DNA from: a virus
Length of the DNA stretch: 63,424 bases
IMG/VR virus record: IMGVR_UViG_3300028025_001987
Coordinates: 1 to 63,424 of that record
Direction: 5' to 3' (one strand)
Position 1 is the stretch's first letter; each line of letters starts with the position of its first letter. The notes under the pieces are model-generated. The model worked only from the letters and a program-made list of their open reading frames with translations. It was not told the origin of the DNA and ran no database searches. Made by a program: the position numbers and the translations under genes. This document shows, one piece after another, positions 55,554 through 61,486 of the stretch.

Positions 55554-55585
55554 TTGATTTGATTTGATTGATTGATTTGATTTGA

Positions 55586-55816
55586 TTAAGAAAGTTGATT
55601 ATTCCACGCTTCTTGCATTTCGTGTGGAGCATCAAAATACTTCTGTAATTCAGCAAGTGCTTCCTCTGTACTTGAAAACGGTATTGTCCTACATCCTACA
55701 CGGATTACGCATCCTCTTGACATAAACTGAATGTTGATTTCCCAACGACTTAAAGCCTCTTGCTTTGATGGTTTCCACTCTTGTGGCATAGGTTCTTCTC
55801 TAATTACATTTTCCAT
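55586..55816 (-). CDS. Hypothetical early protein (76 aa)
   Basis: Mixed alpha/beta with MSRGCVIRVGCRTIPFSSTEEALAEL. The middle is two strands and the end a helix with the sequence EMQEAWNNQLS. Not recognised. It has the leader AATCAATCAAATCAAATGG and precedes the annealing protein. Confidence 0.65.
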   Translation of the reverse strand: MENVIREEPMPQEWKPSKQEALSRWEINIQFMSRGCVIRVGCRTIPFSSTEEALAELQKYFDAPHEMQEAWNNQLS

Positions 55817-55846
55817 TTGATTTGATTTGATTGATTACTGATTTGA

Positions 55847-56149
55847 TTAGATAAACACCGCTCTCTCTACATCCTTGACAATAGACACGTAGTCCTTGTC
55901 TTCTGCAATCTTCTGCTCAACCGCAGTGATGCCGTGAATGATTGAGGAGTGCTTAATGTCGTAGCCTGCTTCGTTCATATACTTTTGGATATAGGTAACT
56001 TGCATAGGTCTCTTTGAGCATAGGTAATACACGAGATGCCTCGCATCCACAAACTCCCTCTTCTTTGACTTTGAGAATATATCTTCCTTATTAATATTGA
56101 ATAAGTCGGCAACCCTCTCCACATACTGATTAAAAACATCGTGCTTCAT
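55847..56149 (-). CDS. Stand-alone DnaA domain IV-like DNA-binding protein
   Basis: The open frame extends to 56194, but the promoter at 56172-56179 lies inside that extension, so ATG at 56149 is the start (100 aa). It matches the C-terminal helix-turn-helix of DnaA: ARHLVYYLCSKRPMQVTYI then HSSIIHGITAVEQKI, compare DnaA ...ARQIAMYL and DHTTVLHA. It lacks the AAA+ ATPase domain. It may bind DnaA-type sites at the phage origin or compete with host DnaA. Confidence 0.85.
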   Translation of the reverse strand: MKHDVFNQYVERVADLFNINKEDIFSKSKKREFVDARHLVYYLCSKRPMQVTYIQKYMNEAGYDIKHSSIIHGITAVEQKIAEDKDYVSIVKDVERAVFI

Positions 56150-56171
56150 AAAATAATTTAATTTAAGACAA

Positions 56172-56179
56172 CAAATATA
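56172..56179 (-). promoter_or_regulatory. Bacteroidota-type promoter TATATTTG
   Basis: On the - strand TATATTTG, 23 nt before the DnaA-like start at 56149. Confidence 0.75.
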
Positions 56180-56205
56180 CGAGAATATGTTCACAACTCG
56201 TTCAT

Positions 56206-56427
56206 TTATTTGTTAATTTTTTCCCACAATTTTATTTCTGTTTCATCAAGGGAACGGCTCTTAAACTCATCATCTAAATAAAACTCACCTGATTCTAAAA
56301 CTTGTATGTACATTCCCCCCACGTAGTGTACAACGTCAGTACAGTCCTTACGTAGCTTCTCATTTGGATTCTTGTCAAGGAAAGATTCCTTGCACATAAA
56401 ACGCCCGCTGTTGATAAATTTTTCCAT
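56206..56427 (-). CDS. Hypothetical early protein (73 aa)
   Basis: Small, charged protein: FMCKESFLDKNPNEKLRKDC, then beta VVHYVGGMYIQVLESGEFYLD. Its transcript starts at the promoter at 56482-56489 and carries a 5' hairpin. Not recognised. Confidence 0.65.
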   Translation of the reverse strand: MEKFINSGRFMCKESFLDKNPNEKLRKDCTDVVHYVGGMYIQVLESGEFYLDDEFKSRSLDETEIKLWEKINK

Positions 56428-56442
56428 TAGATTAAAGTTTAA

Positions 56443-56489
56443 GGGAGCACAAGGCTCCCGTTGATTTGATTAAATTTCGTACAAATATA
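56443..56489 (-). promoter_or_regulatory. Promoter TATATTTG with 5'-leader hairpin
   Basis: TATATTTG on the - strand at 56482-56489, then a hairpin GGGAGC-CTTGT-GCTCCC (56443-56459) within the leader, then the ATG at 56427. Same promoter-hairpin-ATG order as at 7500 and 17311. Confidence 0.65.
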
Positions 56490-56496
56490 GTTCAAT

Positions 56497-56694
56497 TTAT
56501 TTATAAAACAATAAATCGCTATACTTCACATACACAAAACCATCGTGAATGATTTTGTCTGCATTATCCCACGACTCCTTCGTGATGATATGACCCTCAG
56601 GAAAATTTGGATTAGCCTCCAACTCCTGAATTAATAAGGACGCTTGCTCCTGCAACATCCTTAGTCTGTCTATTAGTGTTTCTTGCTTATCCAT
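56497..56694 (-). CDS. Small coiled-coil early protein (65 aa)
   Basis: Helical coiled-coil N-terminal part (MDKQETLIDRLRMLQEQASL) and a short beta C-terminus with GHIITKESWDNADKII. Overlaps the next gene upstream by 8 bp. Function unknown. Confidence 0.6.
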   Translation of the reverse strand: MDKQETLIDRLRMLQEQASLLIQELEANPNFPEGHIITKESWDNADKIIHDGFVYVKYSDLLFYK

Positions 56695-57082
56695 AAACCA
56701 CCTCCCCCATAGTTAGGTATTGGAACACAACGTCTGCTGAGTCTCCATCGCCCTCTTCTTTTAAGTGCCTATCTAATGCCCACTTGTTTGGACTCTCTGC
56801 AAGCAACTGCAGGCGTGCCTGCATAGTGCCACGTGTGATGACGCCTATTACCTCATCTTCATCTTCTGCATCATTTATAGCTACCTTCACATCGTGGTCT
56901 AAGATAGCTTTTAGGATTGCTGTACTAAGGTATGGGTCTTCCTCTTTAGGAACCGCTTTGCGGATTGCTTTGATTGACTCCTCAGGTAGAAAGTACCAAT
57001 AGTTACTGCCTCCTTCTAATGCTGTTACGAAAATATCTTCTAAGACTTCTCGCTTTACTCCTTGAATGATTTTGATTTCCAT
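56687..57082 (-). CDS. Hypothetical early protein (131 aa)
   Basis: The open frame starts at 57136, but ATG at 57082 has the leader AAATCAAATCAAATAAAATGG and fits the upstream stop. Contains NYWYFLPEESIKAIRKAVPK and an acidic centre AINDAEDEDEVIGVI. A similar protein is widespread in phages as an unknown early gene. No function claimed. Confidence 0.65.
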   Translation of the reverse strand: MEIKIIQGVKREVLEDIFVTALEGGSNYWYFLPEESIKAIRKAVPKEEDPYLSTAILKAILDHDVKVAINDAEDEDEVIGVITRGTMQARLQLLAESPNKWALDRHLKEEGDGDSADVVFQYLTMGEVVYG

Positions 57083-57083
57083 T

Positions 57084-57320
57084 TTATTTGATTTGATTTG
57101 ATTGTAAATATTGAAACACTTCATCGTACACTGCATCGAACTCTTCTTGAATTTTCTCAGTGTACCTCAACTCTCCATTGCCATCATCATCTTCGTTAGT
57201 GTCGTACAAGTTAACACCCTCCCCCTCGTACTTAATTTCGATAAACAATGCGGTCATCTCTGATGCCAATTCGTTCAGGTAGAACGTGGCTTTTGGCGTG
57301 CCATTGATTACATTTTCCAT
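57084..57320 (-). CDS. Acidic early protein (78 aa)
   Basis: Acidic throughout with a GEGVNLYDTNEDDDGNG loop. It ends 1 nt before the next gene's ATG. Strong negative charge is a feature of DNA-mimic inhibitors, but nothing else supports that here. Not recognised. Confidence 0.6.
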   Translation of the reverse strand: MENVINGTPKATFYLNELASEMTALFIEIKYEGEGVNLYDTNEDDDGNGELRYTEKIQEEFDAVYDEVFQYLQSNQIK

Positions 57321-57324
57321 TTGA

Positions 57325-57639
57325 TTAGTCTTTTAATTGTTTGATTTCTAAATCCTCACACGTGTAGTCGATGGCTAAAAAGATTTGCTCCATCGTAGCA
57401 TCATTGGTCATTGCCCTGCTAAGCACATCGTAAGCCTGCTCTTTACTGCAATCGTAATTTTGCATAACGTCATCAACGCACCATAGGTTTTCTACAAAGT
57501 ACCCTTTGCTTCTGAGCAACGCACGTGCTGTCGCCCCATCATTCAATTTTTCTTTTAATCGCTTTACCTCATCCCGAAGAAAGTCGATTTCCAAGTTGGC
57601 ACTTGCCACTTGACTCATCTCGTAGTGATTTTTTGACAT
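57325..57639 (-). CDS. Coiled-coil early protein (104 aa)
   Basis: N-terminal coiled coil (VASANLEIDFLRDEVKRLKE) and a helical C-terminal half with FVENLWCVDDVMQNYDCS. The pattern of a small helix-turn-helix (EQAYDVLSRAMTND) is possible near the end. Not recognised. Confidence 0.6.
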   Translation of the reverse strand: MSKNHYEMSQVASANLEIDFLRDEVKRLKEKLNDGATARALLRSKGYFVENLWCVDDVMQNYDCSKEQAYDVLSRAMTNDATMEQIFLAIDYTCEDLEIKQLKD

Positions 57640-57773
57640 ACTGATTTGATTTGATTATAAATTAATTTGATAAAAATTATTACACATAGTAACGAATAGA
57701 TAGTGATAGCCAAAGGCACCGACACTAAGAAGAAGTAAACAAGCCCGAAGGATATTTTAAAAAACTTTTTCAT
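57615..57773 (-). CDS. Small membrane protein (52 aa)
   Basis: Starting at the ATG at 57773, the protein reads MKKFFKISFGLVYFFL then a second hydrophobic run ending in a basic tail, giving one long or two short membrane segments. The larger open frame reaching 57899 overlaps the upstream gene and has no sensible N-terminus. It may be a host-membrane effector such as superinfection exclusion, but there is no proof. Confidence 0.5.
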   Translation of the reverse strand: MKKFFKISFGLVYFFLVSVPLAITIYSLLCVIIFIKLIYNQIKSVCQKITTR

Positions 57774-57783
57774 AGCATTTGGT

Positions 57784-58008
57784 TTAAAATGAAATAACAT
57801 CGAAGTCCTGATACATCTCAACTGTTGCCTTAGGGTACGCATTTTGCAACTCAAAGACATAGTCGTCATTGTCATAAAGAATATCATTCTCCCTTTCATA
57901 GGCTACCATTGGCTGAATGATTTTTTTGATTTGTTCCTCATCTAAGGTTGTCATTAGGTAGAAGTCCTCTTCCGCCCAAGCACTCGTGTTGATTTTAAAA
58001 ACTTGCAT
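57784..58008 (-). CDS. Hypothetical early protein (74 aa)
   Basis: Acidic small protein with aromatic residues (SAWAEEDFYLMTTLDEEQ, then YDNDDYVFEL). It is the first gene after hammerhead ribozyme A, 38 nt upstream, so its mRNA would start with the 3' cleavage product. Function unknown. Confidence 0.6.
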   Translation of the reverse strand: MQVFKINTSAWAEEDFYLMTTLDEEQIKKIIQPMVAYERENDILYDNDDYVFELQNAYPKATVEMYQDFDVISF

Positions 58009-58045
58009 TGTCGTGGTTTTAATGTTTGTTAAATTTAATAAATTT

Positions 58046-58097
58046 TCCGTTTCATCTTTTCAGAATCATCAGTCGGGACAACTCATCCCGATACGGA
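58046..58097 (-). ncRNA. Hammerhead ribozyme A (type III)
   Basis: Read on the - strand: stem III 5' arm UCCG, cleavage site GUA, stem I UCGGGA with loop UGAGUUG and UCCCGA (6 perfect pairs), core CUGAUGA, stem II UUCU-GAAA-AGAU (3 pairs and a U-U at the base), core GAAA, and stem III 3' arm CGGA (4 pairs). Predicted cut is after 58092. It lies between the amidotransferase stop (58136) and the next ATG (58008). The weak closing pair of stem II could slow it. Confidence 0.8.
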
Positions 58098-58102
58098 GGG
58101 CA

Positions 58103-58118
58103 GTGTCTTTGAAGACAC
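58103..58118 (-). repeat. 16-bp palindrome, copy 6
   Basis: GTGTCTTTGAAGACAC, 17 nt after the stop of the amidotransferase fusion and about 10 nt before the predicted cut of ribozyme A. It would be left as a hairpin on the 3' end of the upstream mRNA. Confidence 0.85.
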
Positions 58119-58135
58119 CACCCATCGCCACAAGC

Positions 58136-59254
58136 CTAAGGTTGGAATCGTAATACCTCAGACTCAGTGAACCACTCATCGCAACCACTACAATGATAAT
58201 TTGCGAACGCATCGTGCTCTAAATCGTGAAAGCAATTCACACATATAGGTTTCTCATTCTCTATGTCGAACTCGCAATCGTCACACTCATCGTCCAATAT
58301 GTCTAACAAGCACACACTCTTCGGCTCATCGTAGCCCATCTGAGAAAATATGCTTTGATATTTTTTACTCTCCCTCTCATCCTCTTTCTCCCAAAAACTT
58401 AACGGCTTATAATTTTGCGTGTAAGTTTTGTGATGCTCTTTTCCGTCTGCTGTCTCACGAATGTTGAAGTATATCCAACACTTAAGCACTCCGTTCTTAG
58501 TAGTCACATCAACTTGCTTCCTGCGATACCAATCAGGATGACCCTCCAATCTATCTAACTGAGCCAACACACCTGAACTGACTTTGAATATGTCCACCTC
58601 CACGTGATGACCTTGTCCACTCTTCTCAATCAAGTAAGGTAGTCCACTGATGATAAGCGGATACTTGCTCTTCGTGTTCCCTTTGGATACAAATTTTGAA
58701 GCACTGAGGTAGTGATGGTAATTGTTGTACCCCTTCTTTAACGTGCCGTAGACAGCAATTAAATTGTCCTCAAGGACGTTGTCCTTGCTGTACCAAACGC
58801 CATCCCTCTGACTCCACAACTCTTTGTTGTAGATTTGGTATGTCCTGCTGTGCGTGTTAACCGATACAAACCTGCACTCATACTGCTCCAACTCCTTCTT
58901 CCACTTGTGGCGTGGTATCTCACCCAAGTTCTCTGCTAATACTTTTGAGTCACTCTTCTTGACATTGCCAAGTGCTCTGATAGTTCCGTTCATCATAAGC
59001 CACTCTTGTTTGTTGCTCCCGCATCTGAATGGATGCGTGTTGTCTTTGTTGATAGCACCAATCGTGGCGTATCTAAAGTGAGCAATGAATGGTCTCGCTG
59101 TGTCGAGTATCTTATACTCTGCTGATTTGTGATACGTTACCTCGAACGTATCCAACCATACAACTCCCAATCCGTGGGGATTAATTCGTGCTGAGGTCTT
59201 TGCAACCTCCTGAGGGACTTTCTTCCCTTTCTGCTTGATAATGATTACACACAT
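58136..59254 (-). CDS. Class II glutamine amidotransferase / gamma-glutamylcyclotransferase fusion
   Basis: A 372-residue three-part protein. Residues 1-150 are a class II glutamine amidotransferase: the start MC gives the N-terminal Cys-2 nucleophile, with RYATIGAINKDNTHPF (61-76) and MMNG (87-90). Residues about 165-290 are a GGCT/AIG2-like gamma-glutamylcyclotransferase: VYGTLKKGYNN and LDRLEGHPDWYRR. The end is a zinc ribbon with CxxC pairs at 324/327, 338/341 and 355/358. An amidoligase gene lies 2.2 kb upstream in the same operon. Amidoligase, GATase II and AIG2-type proteins are known to cluster, so this may build or trim gamma-glutamyl amides on a peptide, metabolite or base. The substrate is unknown. 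Confidence 0.85.
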   Translation of the reverse strand: MCVIIIKQKGKKVPQEVAKTSARINPHGLGVVWLDTFEVTYHKSAEYKILDTARPFIAHFRYATIGAINKDNTHPFRCGSNKQEWLMMNGTIRALGNVKKSDSKVLAENLGEIPRHKWKKELEQYECRFVSVNTHSRTYQIYNKELWSQRDGVWYSKDNVLEDNLIAVYGTLKKGYNNYHHYLSASKFVSKGNTKSKYPLIISGLPYLIEKSGQGHHVEVDIFKVSSGVLAQLDRLEGHPDWYRRKQVDVTTKNGVLKCWIYFNIRETADGKEHHKTYTQNYKPLSFWEKEDERESKKYQSIFSQMGYDEPKSVCLLDILDDECDDCEFDIENEKPICVNCFHDLEHDAFANYHCSGCDEWFTESEVLRFQP

Positions 59255-59276
59255 AAGCTAAATTGGTTTGTGGGCA

Positions 59277-59292
59277 GTGTCTTTGAAGACAC
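59277..59292 (-). repeat. 16-bp palindrome, copy 7
   Basis: GTGTCTTTGAAGACAC, 22 nt upstream of the amidotransferase ATG and 68 nt after the stop of the 53-aa gene. No ribozyme or tRNA-like element follows it, so this copy may act alone in the leader. Confidence 0.85.
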
Positions 59293-59360
59293 AGAACCCG
59301 ATGATTGAACTAATATTGAACGAAGATACGACATAATTTAGACATAACCAAATTTATTTT

Positions 59361-59522
59361 TCAATAAAGTTTTTTGGCTGTCATCATTTTCCTATCTATT
59401 GTCAACCCTTCTGCTGAAAATTTGTAAAACGCTTTGTCGATAGCCTCCCACTTTGTGTGGGCGACTACCAAGCAAAGACTTTTTTTCAAATAAAAAACTC
59501 TGAAACAATACTGATTCTCCAT
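59361..59522 (-). CDS. Small basic protein (53 aa)
   Basis: An ATG at 59522 with the phage leader AAATCAGATATGG opens 53 codons: MENQYCFRVFYLKKSLCLVV, then KWEAIDKAFYKFSAEG and MMTAKKLY. Beta-alpha-beta character, similar to small DUF-type early proteins. The leader and lack of any competing gene support it, but it is unrecognised. Confidence 0.5.
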   Translation of the reverse strand: MENQYCFRVFYLKKSLCLVVAHTKWEAIDKAFYKFSAEGLTIDRKMMTAKKLY

Positions 59523-59541
59523 ATCTGATTTGATTTAAGTT

Positions 59542-59564
59542 CTCTCATCCCAAAGGGATGCGAG
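59542..59564 (-). promoter_or_regulatory. Intergenic hairpin
   Basis: CATCCC-AAA-GGGATG extended by CTC/GAG, giving nine pairs with one mismatch. It lies 5 nt after the zinc-protein stop and 20 nt before the 53-aa gene's ATG. There is no - strand T-run, so it is a processing or stability hairpin rather than a terminator. Confidence 0.6.
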
Positions 59565-59569
59565 TATTT

Positions 59570-59860
59570 TTAATAATCATCCTCCAACCTCTCCCCTGCA
59601 TACGATGGGTCGAAGTATCTATCCTTACGATACGGGTACTTGTTGCTGTCATAACACTTGTCGCACCAATCCCCCGTACCATACCCGTAGGCGTCACATC
59701 TGCTTTCGACTATCTCCTTCGTGTCTTTGGTCTCGCATCCTCTACACCTCGGTAGATTCTCGTAGCACCTTTCACATAGGTCATCCTCAAACCACATATC
59801 GTGGCGTCCTTGTGGGCGTGAACAACTTGAGCACTCCCACACATCATTTGCTTTTGTCAT
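59570..59860 (-). CDS. Multi-zinc-ribbon protein (96 aa)
   Basis: Four Cys pairs: CSSC, CERC, CRGC and CDKC, spaced as two or more treble-clef or ribbon zinc sites, with an acidic aromatic tail. Such small zinc proteins in phages often bind host RNA polymerase or nucleic acid. The CxxC style resembles the zinc tail of the amidotransferase fusion encoded next. It overlaps its upstream neighbour as ATGA. Confidence 0.7.
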   Translation of the reverse strand: MTKANDVWECSSCSRPQGRHDMWFEDDLCERCYENLPRCRGCETKDTKEIVESRCDAYGYGTGDWCDKCYDSNKYPYRKDRYFDPSYAGERLEDDY

Positions 59861-60057
59861 TTTAATTTGCGTTTAGTTACGTGATAGATTCTGATTCCGT
59901 CCTCGATTTTCATATCAATGGGATACACTGATACGAGCACATCAAGGTAGTGCTTGTACTCCTCCAACTTATCCGCAGGTAAGTAAAGAAGTCTGTCGAT
60001 AACGTCCTGAATAATCTCATTACGTTGGGTCTCAATAGTCATTTGTTCTTTAGTCAT
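59857..60057 (-). CDS. Small early protein (66 aa)
   Basis: Helical then beta: MTKEQMTIETQRNEIIQDVI and a C-terminal DGIRIYHVTKRKLK. The start MTKEQM is shared with the 111-aa protein at 50476, which may reflect common leader or start selection. Coupled to the zinc protein by overlap. Unknown. Confidence 0.6.
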   Translation of the reverse strand: MTKEQMTIETQRNEIIQDVIDRLLYLPADKLEEYKHYLDVLVSVYPIDMKIEDGIRIYHVTKRKLK

Positions 60058-60068
60058 TTGAATTTGAT

Positions 60069-60365
60069 TTAAACTGTGATTGATAAAACATAATTAAAAA
60101 ACTCGTATAGAGGCATACTTGAATACTTAACCGCATCCGCATACGTATCAAAGAAGTACTCTTCATTATCCCTTTGAATTGCAAACTTAATCGCATACCC
60201 TCCCTGATAATTGGTAAAGTGGATAATCTCAATCCAATTATCTAAGACAATGTGCCCTTGCGTCTTTGTCGGGTCATAGATTGCGTACTTGATTCTTGCC
60301 GTTGGACATTGCTCGTAGTACACCACGAATAATTCCTCCATCATTTGTTGATAATCTTTAGTCAT
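60069..60365 (-). CDS. Hypothetical early protein (98 aa)
   Basis: The open frame runs back to 60476 through ribozyme B and the palindrome, but ATG at 60365 with leader AAATCAAGATGAC is the sensible start. Mixed alpha/beta: KDYQQMMEELFVVYYEQCPT, then HIVLDNWIEIIHFTNYQGGY and a final helix. It would be translated from the 3' product of ribozyme B. Not recognised. Confidence 0.6.
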   Translation of the reverse strand: MTKDYQQMMEELFVVYYEQCPTARIKYAIYDPTKTQGHIVLDNWIEIIHFTNYQGGYAIKFAIQRDNEEYFFDTYADAVKYSSMPLYEFFNYVLSITV

Positions 60366-60386
60366 CTTGATTTGATTTAAGTGGTT

Positions 60387-60437
60387 TCCGTTTCGTCCTT
60401 TGGGACTCATCAGCCCGAGCAACACACTCAGGGACGC
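60387..60437 (-). ncRNA. Hammerhead ribozyme B (type III)
   Basis: Read on the - strand: cleavage site GUC, stem I CCUGAG-UGUGUUG-CUCGGG (6 pairs), core CUGAUGA, stem II GUCC-CAAA-GGAC (4 pairs), core GAAA, then CGGA. Stem III is the weakest of the three copies: two pairs (CG/CG), a G-G mismatch, then U-A. Predicted cut is after 60433. It lies between the stop at 60464 and the ATG at 60365. Confidence 0.85.
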
Positions 60438-60438
60438 A

Positions 60439-60454
60439 GTGTCTTTGAAGACAC
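60439..60454 (-). repeat. 16-bp palindrome, copy 8
   Basis: GTGTCTTTGAAGACAC, 9 nt after the stop of the 191-aa gene and 5 nt before the predicted cut of ribozyme B. Confidence 0.85.
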
Positions 60455-60463
60455 CGCCACTTG

Positions 60464-61039
60464 TTAAGCAAGGCAATAAGCCTCAGATAAAATTCTCACC
60501 GCCTTATCTACATCCTCAGGACGGACAACTACAAAATAGTTAGGTCGATACACGCCATCAGTATCTGACTCCGTCTTTCTTGTTGGTATCCCTTCCCCGT
60601 TTAACATTGCCTCCACCGGCTCGATGCTTGCCTCTTTCAATGAATGAAACACCGCATACACCGGCTTACTGTAACCCTCCGGCATCCACTCACTCGTCAC
60701 ATCAAACTCAGGCTCCTGCACATTCGCCCCATCCACATATTCAATCCCATCATTCCACGCATCCACGTTGACCCATCCACCCTCCCACGCCCTGCCATTG
60801 AGGAACCAATTGCCCCTGACTTGTTGGATATGCACACCGCTCAATCCATTGAGCCTCTCCTTTGTGGTTTTACTCTTCCATCCTGCATTGCTTATCCATA
60901 AGCCATCCCTCCTGATTTCGGCTATCTTGTTGTCGAATAGCCATAAACTCTCACCATCCGTTCTGCTGTTGTCGATTCGTAATGAACGGCTATTTTGAAA
61001 AGCGTTCACGATATCTTGTGTTATCTGTCTCATTGTCAA
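60464..61039 (-). CDS. Two-domain hypothetical protein (191 aa)
   Basis: The N-terminal 95 residues are a Trp-rich beta domain (SLWLFDNKIAEIRRDGLWIS, NWFLNGRAWEGGWVNVD) of a kind frequent in phage early regions. The C-terminal 60 residues look like a ferredoxin-fold domain (EPVEAMLNGEGIPTRK ... YFVVVRPEDVDKAVRILSEA), similar to DUF2007-type signal-binding domains. Role unknown. It lies between the amidotransferase and amidoligase genes. Confidence 0.65.
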   Translation of the reverse strand: MTMRQITQDIVNAFQNSRSLRIDNSRTDGESLWLFDNKIAEIRRDGLWISNAGWKSKTTKERLNGLSGVHIQQVRGNWFLNGRAWEGGWVNVDAWNDGIEYVDGANVQEPEFDVTSEWMPEGYSKPVYAVFHSLKEASIEPVEAMLNGEGIPTRKTESDTDGVYRPNYFVVVRPEDVDKAVRILSEAYCLA

Positions 61040-61052
61040 TTGATTTAAATGG

Positions 61053-61247
61053 TTACTTAATTATTTTCTTTAACTCAGTCTCAAGCATTTGCATAGAGAC
61101 AGCGACTAAGAAAATTGATGACATCCATACAAAAAGGGTAACACCTGCTGACGTGTTAAACTTGTAAGGCAAATAAACTCCGATAATTGCTCCTAATAAG
61201 CCACTACCAAATAAGATTCCGATTTTTGTGATTACTGATTTTTTCAT
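61053..61247 (-). CDS. Small two-span membrane protein (64 aa)
   Basis: Two hydrophobic segments (KIGILFGSGLLGAIIGVYL and GVTLFVWMSSIFLVAV) with a short loop and a basic C-terminal helix (LETELKKIIK). It could be an early inner-membrane effector such as superinfection exclusion. Not recognised. Confidence 0.65.
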   Translation of the reverse strand: MKKSVITKIGILFGSGLLGAIIGVYLPYKFNTSAGVTLFVWMSSIFLVAVSMQMLETELKKIIK

Positions 61248-61252
61248 TTTGA

Positions 61253-61381
61253 TTAGATTTGATTGATTAATAAATTTTGTTCTGCTTGCTCCATAAAGTA
61301 GTCGAACTCAAAAATAAGACGCCACTCGTGTAAGGCTTGCTCGTTGGGAAATGTCATCCCGTTGTGGTTTACTGATTCCAT
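61253..61381 (-). CDS. Tiny acidic protein (42 aa)
   Basis: ATG at 61381 with the leader TTTAATCAAATGG gives MESVNHNGMTFPNEQALHEW, an acidic helix and a short end. It is the first gene after ribozyme C and lies 5 nt before the membrane-protein gene, so it would be translated from the ribozyme's 3' product. Small, so reality is probable rather than certain. Confidence 0.5.
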   Translation of the reverse strand: MESVNHNGMTFPNEQALHEWRLIFEFDYFMEQAEQNLLINQI

Positions 61382-61403
61382 TTGATTAAATTTTTTGTGG
61401 TTT

Positions 61404-61454
61404 GCTGTTTCGTTCTTTAGAACTCATCAGGAGGGATACTCATCCCCCGACAGC
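61404..61454 (-). ncRNA. Hammerhead ribozyme C (type III)
   Basis: Read on the - strand: stem III 5' arm GCUG, cleavage site GUC, stem I GGGGGA-UGAGUA-UCCCUC (6 pairs with one G-U), core CUGAUGA, stem II GUUC-UAAA-GAAC (4 pairs), core GAAA, stem III 3' arm CAGC (4 pairs). Predicted cut is after 61449. The stems differ in sequence from copies A and B but pair as well, which is covariation support. It lies between the amidoligase stop (61487) and the next ATG (61381). Confidence 0.88.
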
Positions 61455-61458
61455 GGAA

Positions 61459-61474
61459 GTGTCTTTGAAGACAC
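61459..61474 (-). repeat. 16-bp palindrome, copy 9
   Basis: GTGTCTTTGAAGACAC, 12 nt after the amidoligase stop and 9 nt before the predicted cut of ribozyme C. Confidence 0.85.
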
Positions 61475-61486
61475 TCCCTCTCGTGA

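Noticed and set aside
55554-55585. AAATC/AATC array before the annealing-protein gene as a CRISPR or iteron array
   Set aside because: It is a short pentamer leader seen at many start codons, with no spacers or spaced repeats.
59277-59360. A fourth hammerhead next to palindrome copy 7
   Set aside because: No CUGAUGA or GAAA core on either strand near this copy.
60366-60476. 37-residue N-terminal extension of the 98-aa protein
   Set aside because: It would translate through ribozyme B and the palindrome; the ATG at 60365 has the proper leader.
54124-61474. Palindromes of the early region as intrinsic terminators
   Set aside because: Only the capsid copy at 26559 is followed by a T-run; the early copies are not, and genes continue in the same direction.
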